The notes beneath the pieces were generated by a model. It searched no databases, was not told the origin of the DNA, and worked only from the letters and a program-made list of their open reading frames with translations. Shown in pieces: positions 11,771 through 23,511 of a stretch of DNA of 64,000 nt. Numbering within the stretch: position 1 is the stretch's first letter; every line of letters starts with the position of its first letter. Origin of the DNA: Rhipicephalus microplus (taxonomy: Eukaryota; Arthropoda; Arachnida; Ixodida; Ixodidae); the NCBI RefSeq assembly GCF_043290135.1, contig NW_027464589.1, positions 4,221,001 to 4,285,000 of the forward strand, in the 5' to 3' direction. The translations under genes and the position numbers were made by a program.

Positions 11771-12264
11771 CGTAACAATGAATAGATACTAACTTGCTCA
11801 AGCAGGTACCCTTATATTCACTTGAGCCAGGAACACCAAGTTGTGCACGCTCCGAGAAAAAAAGGTACTTGGCTGCTCGTCAGTTGGTCTTCAAAAGCCA
11901 GGTCGTTCAGCTTAATCAAAACACTCAAAAATGTGTGGGGAATTGAATATGGTTAAGGAAACCTCTATTGTCACAAACAACCAAAAAATCTAAATCTGAT
12001 TTAATTAAATTTACCCTACCCTCATTCCTTAAGAACTTAAGATGGCAGACCAGGTAAACGAGGCCAAATGTTACTGAACAGAAATGCATAGCCTGCTCGT
12101 CCTTAAGCAAGATCAGCAAGTTTCGGCAAAACATGCTTGAAATACACAAACTGCAGCTTGCCGACATGTTTGTCGATGTGGTCATCATTTAGCGGCGGTC
12201 GTCAGAACTACGGTGGTAGCACTAGCGCCACTCAAGTAGTGGTGTCTTCAAATAGGTTTTAAGT
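11771..12264. other. Non-coding interval
   Basis: No supported feature. The 87-codon minus-strand frame at 11925-12188 has no recognisable motif. Confidence 0.4.
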
Positions 12265-13163
12265 GTGGATGAATGAATGGATGGAAGGATGGATATGGCT
12301 TTACCCTTTAGATCAGGCGGTGGCTAGCGCCACCAAGCCGTAATACCTAATGAACCAAAAACTATATTTATTATTTTTTCTTAAAAAGTGAGTTTGAGGA
12401 TTCGTACTTTGCAGTGAAGAGTTTAATTTTCACTCGTGCCTTGACTTTAGCCACCAATCAGATAACCTCCTTCTAGTCAAGTCCACTTGCTTAAAGTCTA
12501 TTTTGCCCTCCCGGTCCCTAAACCCCAGTGCTTTGAAAAACTCTGCGCCATCATCCTGAACTACAGGGTGAGGCCCTTTACAGAACATTGTCAAGTGTTC
12601 GGCAGTTTCTTCTTCCTCTCCACACGCACTGCATACTGTGTCTACCCCTTCGTATTTGGCCCGATATGTCTTGGTTCGCAGTACTCCCGTCCTGGCCTCA
12701 AACAGTAGAGAACTACCCCGAGTATTATCATAGATCCTTTCCTTGGCAATTTCCTGCTTAAAAGTTCGATAGATCTCTAGTGCGGACTTCTTAATCATGC
12801 CCATTCTTCACATGTCAGTTTCCGTTTCCTTCACTTTCTTCTTAACCGATAGTTCTTTTTGGTTTGGCCACCTGCTGTTTTCTAAGTATTTACCAGTCAA
12901 CTTCCTGGTTCGCTTCCTCCATTTTGTATTCACATTCTTCATGTACAAGTAGCTGAAAACCTTCCTAGCCCAACGCTCTTCCCCCATTTCTCTCAATCGC
13001 TTCTCAAATTTTATCTTGCTGCTAGCTTCCCTGCCCTTAAATGATGTCCATCCCATATCACCTTGTACTGCCTGATTTGGTGTATTACCGTGAGCTCCTA
13101 TAGCAAGCCTGCCTATTCCACGTTGCTTAATTTCTAATCTTGCTTGAACTTCTGATCTCATGC
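12265..13163 (-). mobile_element. 5'-truncated LINE copy A (SGNH-LINE family)
   Basis: This minus-strand copy holds only the C-terminal part of ORF2 and the 3' end. The product includes MRSEVQARLEIKQRGIGRLA, WARKVFSYLYMKN, then after a TGA at 12808-12810 (a Trp codon in the other copies) GMIKKSALEIYRTFKQEIAK and the zinc motif CSACGEEEETAEHLTMFC, ending WWLKSRHE. The 3' boundary is a GGAT/GAAT microsatellite near 12265-12290. The same sequence recurs at 36712-37117 plus 41521-42000 and at 52040-52950, so this is one LINE family. It is cut off on the right just after the sequence CTCATGCA, the usual 5' truncation of a LINE. Confidence 0.85.
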
Positions 13164-13769
13164 AGTGAATACACTTTATAAGCGACGCCAAACCATCCAC
13201 CGCCGTCGGCGGCGTCCGCAGTCTTCTCTCTATCTTTAAAAGAAAGAGGACTTGTCGGGCCGCAGCGCGACGCTCTACCGAATAAGCCACGGACGCGACG
13301 CTGACATCGGTGTCAGTAACGCGCCTTATACCCCCTCCCCCTTCGCTCGCTCCTCCGCTCTCCTCGCTCACTGCAGCTGCGCGCGCACCCCTCTATCTCG
13401 CGTGCCCGCCTTCTCTCTCAGTCTCCCGTCGAGAGCGGGTCGTGAGGGGGAGTAAAGTTAAAATCCGTTGGCATTCGCCAGTGAGTTAACGTAAACTCCC
13501 CCCTGTGATCAAATTGCGATTCCCAGGAACCATTACACCTTAAAGGCACCATAGTGTGATTAATAAATATAATAGTGCGAAATAATAAATACCCCTCATA
13601 ACATCACCCCATGTATTCGCACTTAACCATGTTCACCCTCGGGGAAATGCTTGGGAGTTTTTTTACGTTTTTGGAGCTTATATGCAACAAAAATAACGTC
13701 AAAAAGTTTTTAAAAGGCGCAAACGTAATTATACTTAGCCTACGTAACTGACGCCGTCATTCAGCAAGC
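13164..13769. other. GC-rich patch with tRNA-like segment, then AT-rich spacer
   Basis: 13180-13460 is GC-rich. On the minus strand it contains GTGGCTTATTCGGTAGAGCG, which resembles a tRNA A box, so a SINE remnant is possible; no clear B box follows. 13460-13769 shows nothing recognisable. Confidence 0.3.
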
Positions 13770-14940
13770 ATCTTTTTTGTTCTAAATGCTATTAATGCAA
13801 GGTGCTCATCTTGGCTGATGACTCTAAACTGCTCTAAAACGAAGTCTACGTCTTTCAGTAAACACGTAACCCGGATTCCTACCTTCTACGTGTTGAATAA
13901 TACTACTGTTGACCTCGTCTCCACTTATAAATATCTTGGAATTCATTTGCAACCTGATCTGACATGGCACTACCATATAAAACTCACCCTGGCGGCTGCT
14001 AACCGGTCTTTCGGATTTCTCAAGCGTAACCTTAAACAGGCTGCTCCTAACATACGCAAACTTGCATTTACTACACTAATACGTCCAAAATTAGAATATG
14101 CATCAGCCATTTGGGATCCCGAACATGCTTACATCATAAACGACATTGAATCACTGCAAAATCGTGCCGCTCGCTTCATATTTTCAGATTATTCACGTCA
14201 TTCCAGCGTCACAGCACTAAAACGCCGAGCAGAGCTATCGGAACTATTCCATCGTCGCAAACTTGCACGCCTATCACTTTTCCATAAACTTTATCACCAC
14301 GTGTCACTTCACAGCGATTTCTTCGAGCCACCTGCCGTTATTTTTCCTCGCCGCGATCACCCCTACAAAGTTAAACGCTTTAACTGTAAGTCATCTGCTT
14401 TTTCCAAGTCATTCATTCCGCGTACCACAATCGATTGGAATAATCTACCATCACACATTGCCTTAGAAAAAAACGCCACGAAATTTCAATAACTAATTCA
14501 AAATACTGACATCATCTAACTTTTGCTCTTTTACTTGTTTTTCCCTCTTTTCTATAACGTGCAGAGCACACGTGTAGTATTTTTACCTTGATTCAGCTTA
14601 TTTGAGGTGTGATGAGTGAGTGTATATTTTTTATTCGTTTTTGAGTGTACGCTTTATTTGTTTTCTTTTTTTTATCAAGTGTATTGATTATTTTTTTTGC
14701 ATTTTCATAGGTTGTTCACTGTGTACTTATCTGTATTCCAATGATTTGTTGCCTATTATTTTCTCTATTTTTGCTGTCTTTACCAATTACTTGTTATAAC
14801 ATATATCTCAACCTTAGTCTGTATTTATTTGATTTTTTTTACCTTTTTCATTTTTGACGTTTATTGTTTGTAATTTTGCTCATGTAACCACTCTCACGAG
14901 GGCCTTTAGGGGTATTATGAATAAATAAATAAATAAACTT
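13770..14940 (+). mobile_element. 5'-truncated CR1-like LINE (CR1-4)
   Basis: The copy contains the end of ORF2 and a 3' UTR that finishes in an AATA microsatellite (about 14920-14938). CR1 elements end in short tandem repeats rather than a long poly(A) tail. No 5' part is present; similarity starts inside the RT thumb region near 13770. Confidence 0.85.
13818..14492 (+). pseudogene. CR1 ORF2 C-terminal fragment (reverse transcriptase tail)
   Basis: Open for 224 codons. It contains YKYLGIHLQPDLTWHYHI, AANRSFGFLKRNLKQAAPNI, LIRPKLEYASAIWDPE and QNRAARFIFSDYSRHSSV, the standard string of motifs after the RT active site in CR1-clade LINEs. It ends WNNLPSHIALEKNATKFQ. The catalytic core and endonuclease are absent, so it is a dead 5'-truncated insertion although this part has no stop. 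Closest relatives in the window are the equivalent regions of CR1-2 (37207-38038) and CR1-3 (49335-50104). Confidence 0.85.
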
Positions 14941-14989
14941 TTTTACTACAAGACATCATCTGAAGTTAGTGGGGCTTTACGATTTTCGA

Positions 14990-15190
14990 CTTGGCACGGC
15001 AGAGACTGCTGCGCCGCGCGGCACACAAGTAGAGGTGTACGACGAGGCGATTTAGACCGGCGGCGGCGTGGGGGTCGTTCAGAGTCGGCGGTGGCGGCGT
15101 GGTCGGCGCACGCCGGTTTTTTCATCGGCAGCGGCGCGCGGCCAATTTTCGTCGGCGGCGGCGGCGCCGGCGGCGCAGAAACCGAAACTG
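14990..15190. repeat. GC-rich GGC/GCC patch
   Basis: Dense runs of GGCGGC and GCCGGCG flank the motif TTTTTTCATCGGCAG. A similar patch lies at 34550-34640 in the opposite orientation (CCGATGAAAAACGTC followed by GGCGGTGGCGGCGGCGGCGC), so the two may belong to one short dispersed repeat. Confidence 0.4.
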
Positions 15191-15249
15191 AAAATTCAAA
15201 AGGATCTTCTGCCACAGGTTACTGAATTAGTTGAAATTCGGGAATTTTA

Positions 15250-17594
15250 TTCCCTATAGCATAAATGACACTACACAGATGTGTCGACATCCCGATGAAT
15301 GCAAAGCGTTTCGTAAAATAGTTTTTATTTCGCTTTCATGAAAAAATAACGCGTATTTCAATCTATGTCCATGTTCTACTAAATGTGCAGCACTTTGCTT
15401 TTTTTATTTAAGATGCATAAGTTTGTTGTTGTTGTTAGCGACGTCATACTTCATGAAACCTTCTTTCATTGAACAATGAGCAAATAGTGACGCACGTCAC
15501 TCATTTCGCTTTTTTCGGATCTGATCTTACTTTTACATTGTACGCTGCACGAAAGAAGAAGCACCTCTGCTTCGAGTTTTCTTATTACAATTGCATGAAA
15601 CCGCTTTTCTGAGTATCTGTCATGCTTTGAATGTAACTTTCCTTCAAACGAATCAAAATACCTACTTTTCACAATGTGAGAATCCTTTATGCAGCGGTAT
15701 AGGATGCGGAAGGAAACAAATATGCGCATTTATTCAACTAGTTCTCAGCGCGGTGTTCAATGAATGAAGCGTAGACATGGGCGTGGGCGAGGCGGGTGGT
15801 GCAAAAAGGACACTTGAACCCTTCAAGCTCCACCAGCACTTGCTACCCACTCTAGCGACACCAACACGACCTACTCCCTCAGTCGTGAGGCAAGTTGAAA
15901 GAAGGGTTCACACCACCCCAAGACAAAAACCTGTCGATGGTCATATGTGCAGATGAGAGCAAATGCAATATTTGCTCAGATACACAGCCCATACTGGTCA
16001 CGAGCTGGGTGTCCGTTGACCACGCCGGCAGAGAACGTTGACTCCCCGACCCCTTGGTGTTTGGTCAGGGGAGGGGAACACCCCTTGCAAGTGGGCCCCA
16101 TTAAAATTTCTCTTAAAAACGTCACAAATAAGAATGCTTGATAAGTATGTATAAAACATTCAACTTTTCAATGCTTTTTTTGTAGCGTGTTCACGAGCTC
16201 AATACCCATCAGATGTGTGAGAAATCGAAATAGCAACTGCCACTCTCGACTTGTTCCGGAAAATACACAATAGAACATTGCAATTACGAGTGCTGGGAAC
16301 CTTTGTTCTTTTGTATACTTGATTTCTAGGCATGATTTGAATTCTTATATAAATAAAAATAAAACCTGCAACATATTTAAAAAAGGGTGCTATTGCAAGA
16401 TGTGTGTTGCAAGACGTGATTTTTCTAGACTTACGTCTCTGCAAGGCACATCTGGTGTCACAAACTTGTAAGTGTCCCGCCTTTTCCCCACGACATCTCC
16501 CGATCCCCCCCCCCCTCTCTCTAATAAAAAGGCACCAATGTAGGCCTCCGTAGGCCTCCGTGATTGCCTACTGACGCGCGGCGGGCCATTCCGGTGGCTA
16601 GGTCCAACAGTGGCGATTTCGACTTGCTTTATTGGAGGTGCTGAAGGATCAAGAAAAGGCCGATATTTGTAAATTTCTTTAGAGTTCAGTGATAGTTTCT
16701 TCATGAATACCGTGGATTATTGGACCTCACTTTGTGTATAATGCTCCAATGAAACAAAAAAATGGTTTCATCTTGTGTCACTGCAGAGTCAGAAGCCATC
16801 ACATGTGCAGGCATCATTAAGCTTCTGCATGGCATTGCTAAGGTTAAGTACAATTGTACAAATAATTCTCGCTAATTGAACATTTTGAGTATAATCCTTG
16901 CTTGGGTTAGTATGTGTGAAACATAAATTTGAGATTTAAAATTATCATTGTGGGTTTCTGCGGCAAAGACACATTGATTAAAACTGATGACTCCGGAGCT
17001 ACGGCAGAGGTAACATTCGTTCTGTTTTTTTTCGGTTACGGTAACTGTAATGCGTTACCTTTTTTATGTATCTATATAACGTGGAGCCGTGAAATGTTCC
17101 CCTTTTTTATTTGAGTAACGAGTGAGGTATTTAGTTACTTTTCACTGTAACGAATACATCACTAAATAGACTTACAGGAGTGATGTCGGCCCACACCATC
17201 AGTTGTTGCGGTCTATAGGCTGGCTGTAAACATTACATGGATATATTCCCTTCACCCAGCAAGTGATAGGGAAGGGTCGCTCGACCATTGAGGATCTCGA
17301 CCTTTGAGAAATACACAGCAGCTTCTTAATGATATGCATATCATGCAACCGAAGCGTGCACTTCGTTTCGTTAATATTTACAGCCAACGTGAGTGCTGTC
17401 GTCACGCCGTATGTTTTAGGTAGAAATTTAGTCTACTCAAAATACCTAAAGACGTCGATCCACCTAGCAACGCGTGGCCACCCGCTGACGGTTCTGTATG
17501 AAAATACCATCCACAGTGAAACATGTTGCATCTGCTGAAATTTTATCGCAACATTATTATACTGCCACGCTCGCTTGTATTTTTATGTCACTGT
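15250..17594. other. Non-coding interval
   Basis: No gene is supported. A GC-richer block at about 15780-16090 stands out from its AT-rich surroundings and could be an old element or exon, but no frame carries a known motif. A 10-bp unit TAGGCCTCCG is doubled near 16540. Confidence 0.45.
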
Positions 17595-17860
17595 CTTGCG
17601 CAAAGGCACTGCCGTAGTGGTTCAGTAGCTAAGGTACTCGGCTGCTGACCCGCCGGTCGCGGGATCAAGTCCCACCTGCGGCTGCTTTATTTTCGATAGA
17701 GGCGAAAATGTTGTAGGCCCATGTGCTGCGATTTGGGTGCATGTTAAAGAACCCCAGGTTGTCAAAATTTCTGGAGTCCTCTACTACGGCATCTGTCATA
17801 ATCATGTGGTGGGTTTGAAACGTTAAACACCACATATTAATCAGTTGCCTTGCGCAAAGG
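17595..17860 (+). mobile_element. Ruka-like tRNA-derived SINE, copy 1, with 12-bp TSD
   Basis: The body (17607-17848) starts CACTGCCGTAGTGGTTCAGT, has a tRNA-like head with A-box GTGGTTCAGTAGCTAAGG and B-box-like GCGGGATCAAGTCCC, and continues with a conserved tail including TGTTAAAGAACCCCAGG and AACGTTAAACACCACA. The perfect direct repeat CTTGCGCAAAGG (17595-17606 and 17849-17860) is the target-site duplication. Two more copies lie at 39249-39486 and 60738-60943. Head and tail match my recollection of tick SINEs such as Ruka; the name should be confirmed by alignment. Confidence 0.85.
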
Positions 17861-19236
17861 ACGCTTGGCGTCTGCGAAACTTCTAGATTATTTTAGAATC
17901 TTCTGATAAGCTTGAGACACCTACAATATGGATGCTACGTGTATAAATGGCGACATACCTTCGCGCAGATCATTTTACCGACGACCAATGCTCTAATTAC
18001 TGCTATCTGTGTAAAGCACGAATTTCTAGTACTTTGCACTTTCCTATGCACATGTTCACTCAATAAAAAGTGTCGTCTTGAGCAACCCACGTACCGTATT
18101 CTTTGCCGTCGCAACCACGTGGTAATACCGTAAGTGAAATGAGAACGCTGAAATGATCAATACAAAACAGTGACATGGGGCGTAAGTGCACGCCCAAGTT
18201 TGATTTGAGATGCGTATACCACAAGCTATTTTCTTCTATAGAACCAATATGATGCGGATTTGTTAAATTACTGTGAAGTTGAATGTCAAGAAAGGAAGAA
18301 CACGAACTTGGAAAGAGACAGTGGAGACGAAAAGTGATAGGTATTCACGTAAAGTTTGATCGGTCATTCCACTATCTCAGGTGTATTCGAAAAATGTCGC
18401 GCTGATTTACTCTATTGAAAGCAGTCTATTGCGAAAATGTTTTGCAGAGAAAAATATTTTTATATGTGACCGAAATTCCGGCTATAGGATGGGCCCTCTA
18501 TCGAGTCCCAAGATAAAAGCACATTTACTGAGTGAGTCTACGTGGGCTCCATTTATTTTGCCGACCTATTGTTCCGAATATTTAAAACCTCCCACGATGG
18601 CGTGCCTTGCTGTCGTATTGACGTTCCGGCTTGTAAAGCCGAAAATTTTATTTTTCAAATTATAAGACTGTTACATTCTCCCCCCTCCCCGGAACTCGTT
18701 CTAGGGTTGGTCCTTTGATAAAAACCAGTCATATATCTTTAAAGAATGCTTGGATAATAATTATTCGTAACTCTCATTTAAGGATGTGGAAATGAAATGT
18801 CCATCACTAAATGACTGATGAGGTGAAATATTAACATTAAAAAGCATAGTAAACGTGACTAAAAAGCTAATTCTACAAAAATAATGTAACCTGAACTAAT
18901 GATGTCACCACACATCTAAAACCTCATGCAATGTATATTGCATACCTGCAAGGTGCAGTTATTCAAGCGCTTTTTGCACTGAAATTTGGTCATGGAGTTA
19001 ATCTCGTTCACGGTGGTGCTATTTTTAATTTTAACGGTTGAATATCTAACGACGCATTAGGAAATTCTTTGCATGAAACACGTATTTTTTTGCGATGTAA
19101 TTGAGCATTGTATACATTGTGCTGACACGAAGTTTAATGCAGGTGATGTGTTTATAGAGTACACCGTTCGGTGACTGTGGTAAAATAGAAACAGCAATTT
19201 ATGTTAATTCATGCTACAAAACTCACGTGACCTGCT
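17861..19236. other. Non-coding interval
   Basis: AT-rich sequence with no recognised feature. Confidence 0.45.
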
Positions 19237-19548
19237 ATTTATTTATTATTATTAAAAATACTGCCAATCCCTTGTCGGGATTTTCGCAGAAAGGACATCG
19301 GGAAAACACACAATAAAAGCACACAATAAAAACATCCGTAAGTTATACATCGTTTAGGATACGCGTTACATTGATGCTACCAAGTTCTCACAATTTCTAA
19401 CAATCAAATTCAAACAAATTCTAACCAAATTCTAACAACAAAGTTCTAACAGTAATTGTACTATATCCAAATGATTACAGTGTGGAAGAGTCAAAATAAC
19501 ACAGTCTAAAACAATGGATTTTGCAAAGATGACCACAATAGCGCAATA

Positions 19549-22300
19549 TTAGGGTTCCAAACGCAAATGTTCTTCAACAAGACGTGAAAAAATATTTAAA
19601 GAATTGCTGCTAGTAATCATAGCTGCTAAGCTGTTCCATTCCCTTATTGATGCTGAGAAGAATGAGTGTTTGAAACATTCCGTACGGGATGCGTATTCTT
19701 GTAGCATTTCGGGGTGCTTCTTACGGGTGGGTCGTGATTGTTGATGTGTAATGTACCTGGAGGCATCGATGTTGTTTTGCTTATGGCGTAGCTGGTACGT
19801 GAATCGTAGGCGTGCTAGTCTTGCTCGTTTTTGCAGCGTTAGCATGCCCGCTTCTTCGAGCATTTCAGTTGGTGAGTCTGTTTGCCTAAACTTGTTAAAG
19901 ATAAATCGAACAGCTTTTCTTTGCACGCCTTCTAGCTTCGCAATATGTTTTTTTGTGTACGGGAACCAAACAATGTTCGCATATTCAAGAACAGATCTCA
20001 CGTACGTGTTGTAGGCTAACAGTTTAATTTCAGAAGGTGCTAGTCGAAGGCCTCGTCTCAGAAAAAAAAGTCGTTTCAGTGCGGTAGCTGTAACGTTAGA
20101 AACGTGGGCATCCCATCTCAGATCGCTAGTAAAGGGATGACTTGGTCTAGGAAGTGGGATACTATTGATGGTATATCAGAACTCTGACCATTCCCTTTTT
20201 CTTGTTACTGTCATTATAGCTGATTTTTTAACATTAAGTATCATTTGCCAATCTGAACACCAGTTTGATACTATTTCGAGGGCTTTGTTTAAGGCAAGAT
20301 GATCTTCTGCAGAGTTTATTTCATGATAAATTATACAATCATCCGCGAAAAGTCTGACGTGGACGGAAAATTTGACAGGGTAGGTCATTAATAAAAATTA
20401 GAAATAAGGTCGGAGCAAGAACACAACCCTGGGGAACACCGGAATAGACGGGAACTGATGTGGATACTTGTCCATTGAAATCAACAAATTGTGTGCGACC
20501 GGTAAGATAGTTTTTTATCCATTTCGTAACGGAGCCATTGCCTAAGGTACATTCTAACTTTTGTACTAGTTTTTTATGCGAAACCTTATCAAAGGCTTTT
20601 GCAAAGTCCAATAGGATAAGGTCGACCTGTTTTTGGTTGTCCACACTTAAGGATAAATCATGGGTTAGTTCTGTTAGTTGCGTGACTGTAGAAAGCCCCC
20701 TACGGAAACCGTGTTGAGAAGGCGACAAGATGCGTTCGTTTTCAAGATATATATTGATATGTTTTAAGATAATATGTTCAAGAAGTTTGCTGCAAGTGCA
20801 AGTAAGAGATATAGGCCTGAAGTTATTTACGTCATCTTTTGGGCCTGATTTGTGTATCGGTTTAACTTTCGCTTTTTTCCAATCATCCGGTATGGTGCAT
20901 GTTGCTAGGGATTTATCAAATATGATGCACAGATATTTTGCCATCCACTCCGCATATCGGTTGAGAAACAAATTTGGAATGTTATCTGGTCCTGAGGCTT
21001 TTTTTGTGTCAAGTTGGAGGAGCAGATGAAAGATACCTTGCTCGGTTATCACGGGCAGTTTCAATGGTTCTTTGTTCAAAATGTCGATTGGTGGTTGATT
21101 GCCGTCATCGGCCGTGAAAACTGATTGGAAGTGCTCATTGAGCGAAGAAGGGGTAATAAGGCCATCTTGAGGATGACTAGCGTTTTCGCTAGACTTTGAA
21201 TTTTTAAGAAAGCCCCAAAAGTTTTGCGGCGAGTTTTTGATGAAAATAGGAAGGGTGCTAGTGAAATAGTTCTTTTTTTCGGTTCTTATTTTTAATTTCA
21301 TGTCGGTGATGGCAGTTGTGAGAGCAGTCTTAGAATTGCTTTTACTTAGTTTAAGGAATTTCTTGAGTCTTTTAACTTTGCGTTTCGCGTGAATGATATC
21401 ACGATTAATCCAGGGATTATATTTCTTTGATCTTTTTGTTTTGTTTGGTACATATAATTTTATACAGTGCGTTATGGTATGTTTAAATTTTAACCACAAT
21501 TCATCGACACTTATGGATGCGCGTTTCGAATCTTCTTCAAACGGTGCTAATTCTATTGATAGATGGTCAATTATGCTGGTGTCATCTGCATTCTGAAAAT
21601 CTGGAACGTTTTTTTGCGAGTGGCAGTGGCTTTTTTTGGCACAAATTGATGCGCTGCACACGATTAGCTTGTGGTCCGATATCCCATCGAGAATTTCTAC
21701 ACTGTGTTTGTCACTTGGAAAATGGTCGCTTAAGAATACCAGGTCAAGTATATTGGAGCTCTCCGCCTGCACCCGTGTTGGCTCCATTATTATCTGATTG
21801 AGGTTAAAAGATAGCATTGCATCAAAAAGGATTTCCGAGTTTAAGCACGCGTGCTGCATGGTCCGCCAGTTTATGTCGGGCAGATTAAAGTCCCCCAAAA
21901 GGATTAGTCTCTTGCCTTTCACATTGCGCTGCATGTATGCGTGCAGTGATTGCATAGCGATATGGTCTGACCCTGGACTGCGATAAACACAACCAACTAC
22001 GATTGAAAATGAGCCGCACAATAAATTGCAGAATACCGCTTCAGCACCCTCAACAACAGGCATCTGTGTGAATCGAATACGTTTGTTAATAAGAATGGCA
22101 ACTCCACCACCGCGTGTTGCTCGGTCCTTTCTCACAATGCAGTAGTTTGGAGGTGCTATTTCGGCGTCTCCAATCTCGTTTGAAAGCCACGTTTCCGTCA
22201 TAGCCAAGAAGTCAGGGTCGACAGTAAGAAGTACTGATTCTAGCGAGTCGAGTTTGTTCAGTATGCTGCGTGCATTCACATTGACAAAAACTATTTTGGA
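19549..22300 (-). pseudogene. CR1-1 ORF2 (APE endonuclease and reverse transcriptase)
   Basis: From the 5' side the frame reads VNVNARSILNKLDSLES, then endonuclease motifs TETWLS, RGGGVAILINK, LLGDFNLPDINW and ISDHKLIV. RT motifs follow: AKVKPIHKSGPK, NFRPISLT, QHGFRRGLSTVTQLTEL, DFAKAFDKVSHKKL and GVPQGCVLAPTLFLIFINDL. A one-base shift near 20375 moves the catalytic FADD (about 20338-20349) into the next frame. A TGA at 20176-20178 separates the tail, which ends at 19549 with VRSVLEYANIVWFP and WNSLAAMI. APE-type endonuclease followed by an RT with FADD and this tail is the CR1 plan. The copy cannot encode an intact protein; only two lesions in about 2.7 kb suggests moderate age. Confidence 0.9.
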
Positions 22301-22506
22301 CGTGGTTGATGGCGGCGAGTGCGCATGGGTGGTGTTCCTTCTTGGTTTTTTGGGTTTTTTTGATTGGAGGGAGCATTGCGTTCTGTTTTGATCTCAACCT
22401 TATCGCCCGCGGTATTATCCCAGCGGTAAAGTACTCGATTGATACTAATCTTGTCGTATACCAACCATACTTTGTCACCAGATTCTTTGTTAGATTTGGC
22501 GCTATC

Positions 22507-23511
22507 TCACAGCTTTTTCCATATGCTACGAACACTAGCTGAAAAGTCTTCACTAATCGCTAATTTAGTTCCTTTTAGCTTTTGGAAGTTTTTTAGGATT
22601 TTGATTTTGTCACGCGTGTCGAGAAGTTTTAAAATAACTGGCCTGGTTTTATTAGCGTCTGGCTTCCCGAGCCTGTGAATTCTTTCGATTGCTACAGGCT
22701 CTAGTTCCAGTGTTTTCTTAATAACCATGTTGTTAACAGTTTGTTCGAGTGAGACATCATCCTCATCGTGCTTTTCGGGAATGCCGTACACAATCAGGTT
22801 CCCTCTTCTAGAACAATTTTCCAGGTCGTCAAGCTTTAGTTCAAGGTCTGAAACTACTTTTTGCAGGTGCGTTACTTGATCCGTGCAGATTGTTATTTTG
22901 CTATGAAGCGAGTCCAGCAATTCTAGTTTCTTATCTATGGCGGTTAGCCTCTCCGCTTTTATTTCTTTTAAGTCGCCTGCAATTACCTGCAGTTGTTTCG
23001 CGATGTGCGCTAAGTCTGGACCGGGATTTGTCTCTACATCGCCAGCAAGCAACAATACGTTCACAACATGAGATGACAAGTCATACAAAAATAAACATAG
23101 CAGCCTTGGGCACGGCAGCACAAGTAGGCACAAATCGTTCGATCGATAGCACTTCCCATAACGTTTTCTTACCTGCGCAAGAAAGACGAAAGGGTTAGAC
23201 TTCATTTCTGCGGTGCCACCGTGCCCAATGTCCAGCAGTGATCCTCCGGTGGCGTATATGTTGGGCGCGAGGTGCGCCCCCTGGGCTCTGCCGCATACTG
23301 CGTCGACGCTGATGGTCGCCGCTGTGGGGCTTCCGTGCCGATATCCGCTGTGATGGCACATGTGCTGCGCGGACGACACACCAAAACTGGATTCGGCGAC
23401 GAGCTGCGTTGTGTTGCCTCGTTGTGGTTCGCTTCTTCCATCCTGCGCAGCCGGTATCAGCAGCAGTGTGGCGAGCAACTGCGCAAGAAAGACGAAATGG
23501 TTAGACTTCAT
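22507..23511 (-). CDS. CR1-1 ORF1 with signal-like start, 2A motif and RNA-binding domain
   Basis: 334 codons from an ATG in the last full array unit. The product starts MKSNHFVFLAQ followed by LLATLLLIPAA, a good signal-peptide shape. It passes through one unit, re-enters the next partial unit at MKSNPFVFLAQ, and leaves the repeat at VRKRYGKC. A second hydrophobic stretch (LCLLVLPCPRLLCLFLYDL) leads to LLLAGDVETNPGP, a 2A-type motif. After it come a coiled-coil (KEIKAERLTAIDKKLELLDS) and an RRM-like ORF1 domain (NLIVYGIPEKHD, IERIHRLGK, TRPVILKLLDT, GTKLAISEDFS). A TGA at 22507-22509 is probably a nonsense mutation, because the same frame continues with the usual end of the domain to about 22310. 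Nucleic-acid chaperone activity is the family role; the leader and 2A roles are inference. Confidence 0.8.
   Translation of the reverse strand: MKSNHFVFLAQLLATLLLIPAAQDGRSEPQRGNTTQLVAESSFGVSSAQHMCHHSGYRHGSPTAATISVDAVCGRAQGAHLAPNIYATGGSLLDIGHGGTAEMKSNPFVFLAQVRKRYGKCYRSNDLCLLVLPCPRLLCLFLYDLSSHVVNVLLLAGDVETNPGPDLAHIAKQLQVIAGDLKEIKAERLTAIDKKLELLDSLHSKITICTDQVTHLQKVVSDLELKLDDLENCSRRGNLIVYGIPEKHDEDDVSLEQTVNNMVIKKTLELEPVAIERIHRLGKPDANKTRPVILKLLDTRDKIKILKNFQKLKGTKLAISEDFSASVRSIWKKL
23017..23040 (-). other. 2A-like ribosome-skipping motif in CR1-1 ORF1
   Basis: The minus strand encodes AGDVETNPGPD. D-V/I-E-x-N-P-G-P is the consensus of 2A peptides, at which ribosomes skip the last Gly-Pro bond. The preceding residues are hydrophobic (NVLLL), as in working 2As. 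Skipping would release the N-terminal leader from the RNA-binding part. Confidence 0.85.

Noticed and set aside
12430..12804. Host zinc-finger protein
   Set aside because: The CSACG...H...C motif and flanks recur in LINE copies B and D, so it is the LINE ORF2 C-terminus.
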